From Morinoia aosen (lineage: Eukaryota; Arthropoda; Malacostraca; Amphipoda; Talitridae): a stretch of 64,000 nt of DNA. Shown piece after piece: positions 58,926 to 64,000 of the stretch. The stretch lies in NCBI GenBank assembly GCA_030386875.1, contig CM059574.1:2859934-2923933 (forward strand), written 5' to 3'. Numbering within the stretch: the first letter of the stretch is position 1; each line of letters opens with the position of its first letter. The position numbers were made by a program, and so were the translations under genes. The notes beneath the pieces are model-generated. The model searched no databases. It saw nothing but the letters and a program-made list of their open reading frames with translations, and was not told the origin of the DNA.

Positions 58926-60689
58926 AACTGATTGATTCTACCAACTGATTCGACTTGATGGGGTAATTTACTGTATAATGAAATTAATCTACGTTTTTCC
59001 AATAATATATTGTTCTCATATACCTCATTCTAACTACTGTTTCAAACTTAAACATCGAATTCTGTGTGAACCCATTCATTGATCAGTCTAGTTTACGACT
59101 AGGTTGAGTGTACTATGATAGGTTAAGCATTATTGTACACCTCATTGATAGGATGATAGGATGCCCTATAGGATGCGTTGATGATAGGATGCCCTACAAG
59201 TCTCTGAACTTATTCTGACTCGCAAAGCTGCATTCAAATGGGTCTATTTAAATAAACAAAATAAATAATCTATGTGATGCAAAACTGGCTTTCAACAAAT
59301 AAAAATTATTTTTTTGTAACAAAGTTGAAAATGAAACTTGCGTTAAATCCACGGTATTATTTTGCCAATTTTCGTGTATTTTTTCTCTCTCGTGACAATG
59401 CTCAATAATAATCCAGAGGAATCGATCGTAGCCTCATTACGTAGAAAAGGAAGAAATCTAGGAACTATGGTTGATGACATGCGTGCAATGACTGCACTCA
59501 TCAGGTGTTACTCAGTTCCCTGTCGGGATCCGGGTCGGGAAGTGATGTGCTGCTCTTCAGTTCTGGCGTCCAGGATGACGACGGCCAAATTGTAACACGT
59601 GTTGAGGCGTACCTCGGTTGCGTCTCTGTGAAACTTTGCTCTAGATCCGACTTTTACAGCGCTAAATCCCTCCTGATGAAATACTGACATCATGAGTGCC
59701 ACTACGAGCCACAAGTTGAGAGCTAAATTTTGAAAAAAACTATTGTTTGTGATCCTGAGCCATGTATTCAAAGGTAAATTAAAACTCCGCATTTTTATTG
59801 AGATGAAGACAAATTTTACCGTCATTAAAATTAATAATTTACTTTTGACGCTATAGTAAATTCTATAAAAAATACACGTGCACAATGCCAGGTAAGCTTC
59901 CGTACCCTGTACTCTAAACTTTGAACTACACTGTATATTTTTTTCACGCTTGCTCAAGCAGAACTGCTGCAATTATCTGAATATCTTACAGGGCTCACAA
60001 AAACTAGTCAGACCTAGTGTCCGCTTCATATCGGAACTGCGTAGCGAGAACAGTCAGTTTTTTGACCGCAGGTATCGCGTTCTAGAAGTTTTCCCATTAA
60101 ATGCAACGATAGACGAGCTCTGAATTTTTTTCTGAAGTGGTGGGTATCCGTTTTTGCTTGCCCTCAATTAAACATCTGAACTTCTCCAATCCTCTAAAGA
60201 AATTTATATCCTCTTCACAAGTTTTATTATACCTGAACTCTGAAGTAGTTAATGTGTTTTCACTAGGAATACATTCTCGCTCATACCTTTTTTTCTGGTC
60301 TGAGGTTGAATTTTACAATCCGCGAGTCTACTATGTGGACAACGTTTGGTGGACGAAATGGTCGTGCAAGTCATCTAACAAAAGAGTTTATAGTATCACT
60401 TTTTTTTTGTATAGGGGTTAAGGCACTGGAAAATACCTTTGATAATTAAACTGGCCTATTGCTGCTGAGACAACTTTTTCATATGAAATAAATTTTGATT
60501 CAAAAAGATAGTAGAATTTCGTTGCGACGCATTCAAATGAATTTTTTATAGCCTCCATATGCAGAACCCACGCTCCGCCTTTCTCGCCTGCAAGCAACGG
60601 CTGCTACTCGCGTACCAGGACAAATGGCAAACATTTTGTCCTCTGCGATATCGCGTTCGCTGAAAATTTAAGAGCTGGAAATTTCAATT
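58926..60689. other. Intergenic DNA with a possible exon
   Basis: Mostly AT-rich. The one compositionally coding-like patch is at 59508-59730, listed separately. Confidence 0.4.
59508..59730 (-). other. Possible exon of an unknown secreted protein
   Basis: Minus strand: an AATTTAG acceptor-like site at about 59730, then a hydrophobic run LNLWLVVALMMSVF, then GSRAKFHRDATEV and NLAVVILDARTEEQH, ending in TAA at 59508-59510. It is GC-richer than its flanks. The hydrophobic start resembles a signal peptide. A donor-like GAG|GTACGC occurs inside, so it could also be an untranslated or partial exon of the UGT gene or of another gene. No family recognised. Confidence 0.22.
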
Positions 60690-61590
60690 TAGGTGATTCC
60701 GTTGCTAGGTTTTTACATTATCAGGTTTTCACTTCATGCGTTCTTTATTAATATGGGTTTTACGTTGAAATGCTTTTCCTTATAAAGTTTTTGCAATGAA
60801 CTGTTTTTAGGTTATAAGGTTTCAACGCGATGAGATTTATGCGTCGAAAGGTTTTTACCTCATAATATTTATACGTAATAACAATTTTGCTACTGATGGT
60901 TTTTATGAAATAAAGTTTCAGCGTTGTGAGGTTTCACATTTTGATTTTACGTTTTGATATTTATACATTCAGAAGTTTTTACGCATTAAGAATTTAACGC
61001 TTACATATTTTAACGTAATTTGGTTTTTACGCCATAAGGTTTTCATGTCATTATGCTTTTGCGTAGAGAGGTTTTTGCGATATAAGGTTTTTAGGTTGTT
61101 AGAATTGTCCCTTGCGAGTTTTTATGTCACAAGGTGTTGACGCCGTGATGTTTTACGTCTTGAAGCTTTTACTTTAGGATTTGATATAATATATTGCATG
61201 ATAGTGTTATAAGGTTTTTACGTTATTAGGATTTTATGTAATGAGGTTTTTACCTACAAAATTTTTCAGAAGTAATGAGATTTTACACTGTCAAATTTTA
61301 ATGGTATGAGGCTTTTACTTCTTTAGGTTTTCTCGATATTTGATTTTATGTAATGAAAAGTTAGCGTCATGAGATTTTATAGGTGTTAACGTTTCGATTG
61401 GTTGATTTTGTATGTTTTTGCGAAATAAGATGTTTATGAAATGATTTTTTTACGTTTTGATGTTTATTACGTTTTAATGTTGTCATGTTTTCATGATAAG
61501 AAGGTTTCAGGTTATTAGGTTTTCACGTCATGAGATTTTTTAATAAAGTGTCAAGTTTGTTGTTTTACATTTATCAAGTCCAACGCTTTA
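60690..61590. repeat. Degenerate AGGTTTTTACG minisatellite
   Basis: Short words of the type AAGGTTTTTACGTCAT, TGAGGTTTTTAC and TAAGGTTTTCATG recur every ~17-20 bases for about 900 bases, all in the same direction, with heavy drift. No gene. Confidence 0.72.
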
Positions 61591-62924
61591 TAGCTAACAA
61601 GTTTCAAGCTTCGTTATGAAGGCCGTCAAGGTACGCTGCCGCGTCAACTTCGCACTCGAGGCTCTAAAGTCTACTCTATTTGCTCGAAGCATTTACACAG
61701 AAGATGCACCACAAATGCCGTCGAGGTTCTCGAAGTCCAGTGCTGCAGTTGGCGAGGTGCGCCTCGAAGAAACATCCCAATCTCAATGTTTTGTTCCACC
61801 GATCTAAGTTGGCCGTTACGACTTAGCCCTTGAGTAAAGAGCAGAGGAACGCATTTCGAGATCATGATGTTACGAAGAAAGTGCAGCATTTTTCTAGTGA
61901 GGCGCAGAGAGAACTCCCTGAGTAAAAGAATATAGCATTGAGCTAGACACCTCGAGATTTGGAGCCAATGAATAAACGACACGTGCAGACGCCCCGACGA
62001 TCTGGACGACAGGCGCAACGGGCAAGCGGAGGTCGAATGGCGGCGCTTGGCTGCACCTTCCAAAAAATTCTGAATGAATGTAGTTCATACGAGTGTTGCG
62101 AGAAGGTAGGAGGTAACGAGTGAAACTTTAAAGCCTGGTGAAAGGTTTATGGTTTTTAACATTCGTTAATTTCGAGAATTTAAGTGTAGGTATTCATTTA
62201 TAACATATTTTGTGTACTTAATGATAGTAGTTATTCAATCTGCAAAAATGTTACGTACGAAAACCGATATCTTTTATCTTCTCAAGACTCATGAGAGCAA
62301 GGTTAGCCCGCAAAATAGCGTGGTTGATTAATTTGTTCTAAAAAACTGGAAGCACCTCTTGACGCCTTCAAAAGATTAAAGATAATCGACACGAGTTGCA
62401 TGCCGTGTATCTTACACGCTTCGTTAAAAGTACAATTTGTAGCATGCGTTCTTCTGCCGCCTATCTTGATGAATATTTGTGTTCGGTCATTATTGCACAG
62501 CCCATTGTAGCTTATTGATAATATTTTTTGTACATGAGTTTGAAACATAATGGATATATGTGTAATTCAATTTTTATTCATTATTCAATATTCAATATTC
62601 ATTGCACTTCACACCCTTTCGGTAATTTTTTGTCTCTATGATGTGAAAATTTTCCAGTTTTTAAACTACGTTATCTAAAGTAGCTTCCCTTTCAACTCCT
62701 ACAATAATTAAAATATATTCCCCGTTTCGCAAGCTTTTTTCAAATCCATTCTGTACAATTGGTGAACAATTATTGCTAATATTTTTAAGGAGTTCAATTG
62801 GGAAAATATTTGAGAAGTAGACTAAGAAATCAATTTACTTAAACAGATATAATCGTATTAACCTGAAGATATGTTGAAGATTTATTTAATGAAAAAATAA
62901 CGTCCTTTTTAAAAAATGCTGCTA
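61591..62924. other. No gene assigned; CpG-rich patch
   Basis: 61610-62090 is CpG-rich, with overlapping frames on both strands and no known motif. It would be a reasonable place for a promoter or 5' exon, but nothing proves it. The rest is AT-rich. Confidence 0.3.
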
Positions 62925-63105
62925 ATCTTACGTAGTAAGCAATTTTGAAAATAGTAAACAATAACTGAATCGTGTCTTCATTTAGCTTTCATTAAGTATT
63001 TTTCTAAATTAGAAACCGCAGGTCAGTCAGTAGCATTATGATCGTCCTAGCGGTGACCACCGGTGGGTCCCTTTGCAGGAAACGTGATAAGACAAAGGAC
63101 GTGAA
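62925..63105. repeat. Dispersed repeat shared with 19535-19720
   Basis: Same ordered blocks as the partner copy (TGAAAATAGTAAACA, CATTTAGCTTT, GTCAGTCAG, CCACCGGTGG). Confidence 0.6.
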
Positions 63106-63206
63106 GATGCTACTCCATCAAGCCTGAGCCTGTATAGCACTTCTCTGACAGTCGCAATAGCGCTGGTAAACTTCTCACTGACTAGCGAGCGTTAGGTCGA
63201 TGTCCT

Positions 63207-64000
63207 GAGTATGTCAGGACATTGTATGAGTATGTCAGGACATTGTATGAGTATGTCAGGACATTGTATGAGTATGTCAGGACATTGAATGAGATGTCAG
63301 AACATTGTATGAGTATGACAGGACATTGTATGAGTATATCAGGACATTGTATGAGTATGTCAGGACATTGTATGAGTATGTCAGGACATTGTATGAGTAT
63401 ATCAGGACATTGTATGAGTATGTCAGGACATTGTATGAGTATATCAGGACATTGTATGAGTATGTCAGGACATTGTATGAGTATATCAGGACATTGTATG
63501 AGTATGTCAGGACATTGTATGAGTATATCAGGACATTGTATGAGTATGTCAGGACATTGTATGAGTATGTCAGGACATTGTATGAGTATATCAGGACATT
63601 GTATGAGTATGTCAGGACATTGTATGAGTATGTCAGGACATTGTATGAGTATATCAGGACATTGTATGAGTATGTCAGGACATTGTATGAGTATGTCAGG
63701 ACATTGTATGAGTATATCAGGACATTGTATGAGTATATCAGGACATTGTATGAGTATATCAGGACATTGTATGAGTATGTCAGGACATTGTATGAGTATG
63801 TCAGAACATTGTATGAGTATGTCAGGACATTGTATGAGTATATCAGGACATTGTATGAGTATGTCAGGACATTGTATGAGTATGTCAGGACATTGTATGA
63901 GTATGCCAGGACATTGTATGAGTATGTCAGAACATTGTATGAGTATGTCAGGACATTGTATGAGTATATCAGGACATTGTATGAGTATATCAGGACATTG
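63207..64000. repeat. 21-bp satellite, about 37 copies, runs off the window
   Basis: Unit GAGTATGTCAGGACATTGTA plus T, with a second variant having ATATC in place of ATGTC. Copies are nearly perfect apart from a few substitutions and one short copy near 63290. Most units hold the dyad ATGTC-AG-GACAT. The left edge is preceded by an inverted ATGTCCTGA. Because 21 is divisible by three, frames stay open, but nothing suggests translation. Confidence 0.96.

Noticed and set aside
63207..64000. Heptapeptide-repeat protein from the 21-bp array
   Set aside because: Open frames in several registers are a by-product of a unit length divisible by three.

Overview
The window is animal DNA, almost certainly from an arthropod and most likely an insect with a large, repeat-swollen genome. 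The evidence is one split gene with introns of 0.8 to 16 kb, insect-style Penelope-like, mariner, hAT, CR1-like, I-type and Gypsy elements, and degenerate CCTAA/TTAGG tracts that resemble the arthropod telomere motif. No bacterial genes, rRNA, tRNA or CRISPR were seen. Most of the DNA is transposon-derived.

The one cellular gene I can support is a UDP-glycosyltransferase (UGT) on the minus strand. I assembled six exons by reverse-complement reading, splice consensus and phase: 47868-47802 (start codon), 42935-42750, 26304-26050, 20999-20772, 19932-19768 and 11820-11601. Together they encode about 358 residues, from the signal peptide to the sugar-donor motif ending PQQDIL. The last ~160 residues usual for the family (C-terminal half of the donor site and the membrane anchor) were not found and probably lie to the left of base 1.

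Layout, left to right. 1-11600 (intron after the last visible exon): an array of ~330-450 bp repeat units (815-3760) and a Penelope-like element with two head-to-head copies (4849-8962). 11821-19767 (intron 5): a gutted Gypsy-type LTR element (12779-16285), then a CR1-like LINE relic split by a small hAT element that still carries a BED zinc finger. 21000-26049 (intron 3): a 771 bp TA-flanked MITE. 26305-42749 (intron 2): a second, older head-to-head Penelope-like element broken at its RT active site by a mariner-type transposon, two foldback repeat blocks, and a nearly intact I-type LINE. 42936-47801 (intron 1): a Tc1 relic and a 37-bp satellite. 47869-64000 (upstream): a LINE relic, a DDE-transposase relic, telomere-like tracts, a TTAA-flanked element, minisatellites, and a 21-bp satellite running off the right edge.

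The most notable observations are these. The LINE sits exactly on the exon 2/intron 2 boundary, so its TAA-repeat tail forms most of the splice donor, and a candidate 9-bp target duplication copies that donor. Two unrelated Penelope-like lineages show the same inverted head-to-head layout. The LINE's ORF1 carries a doubled RNA-binding/zinc-knuckle module. I found no clear new multi-gene system.
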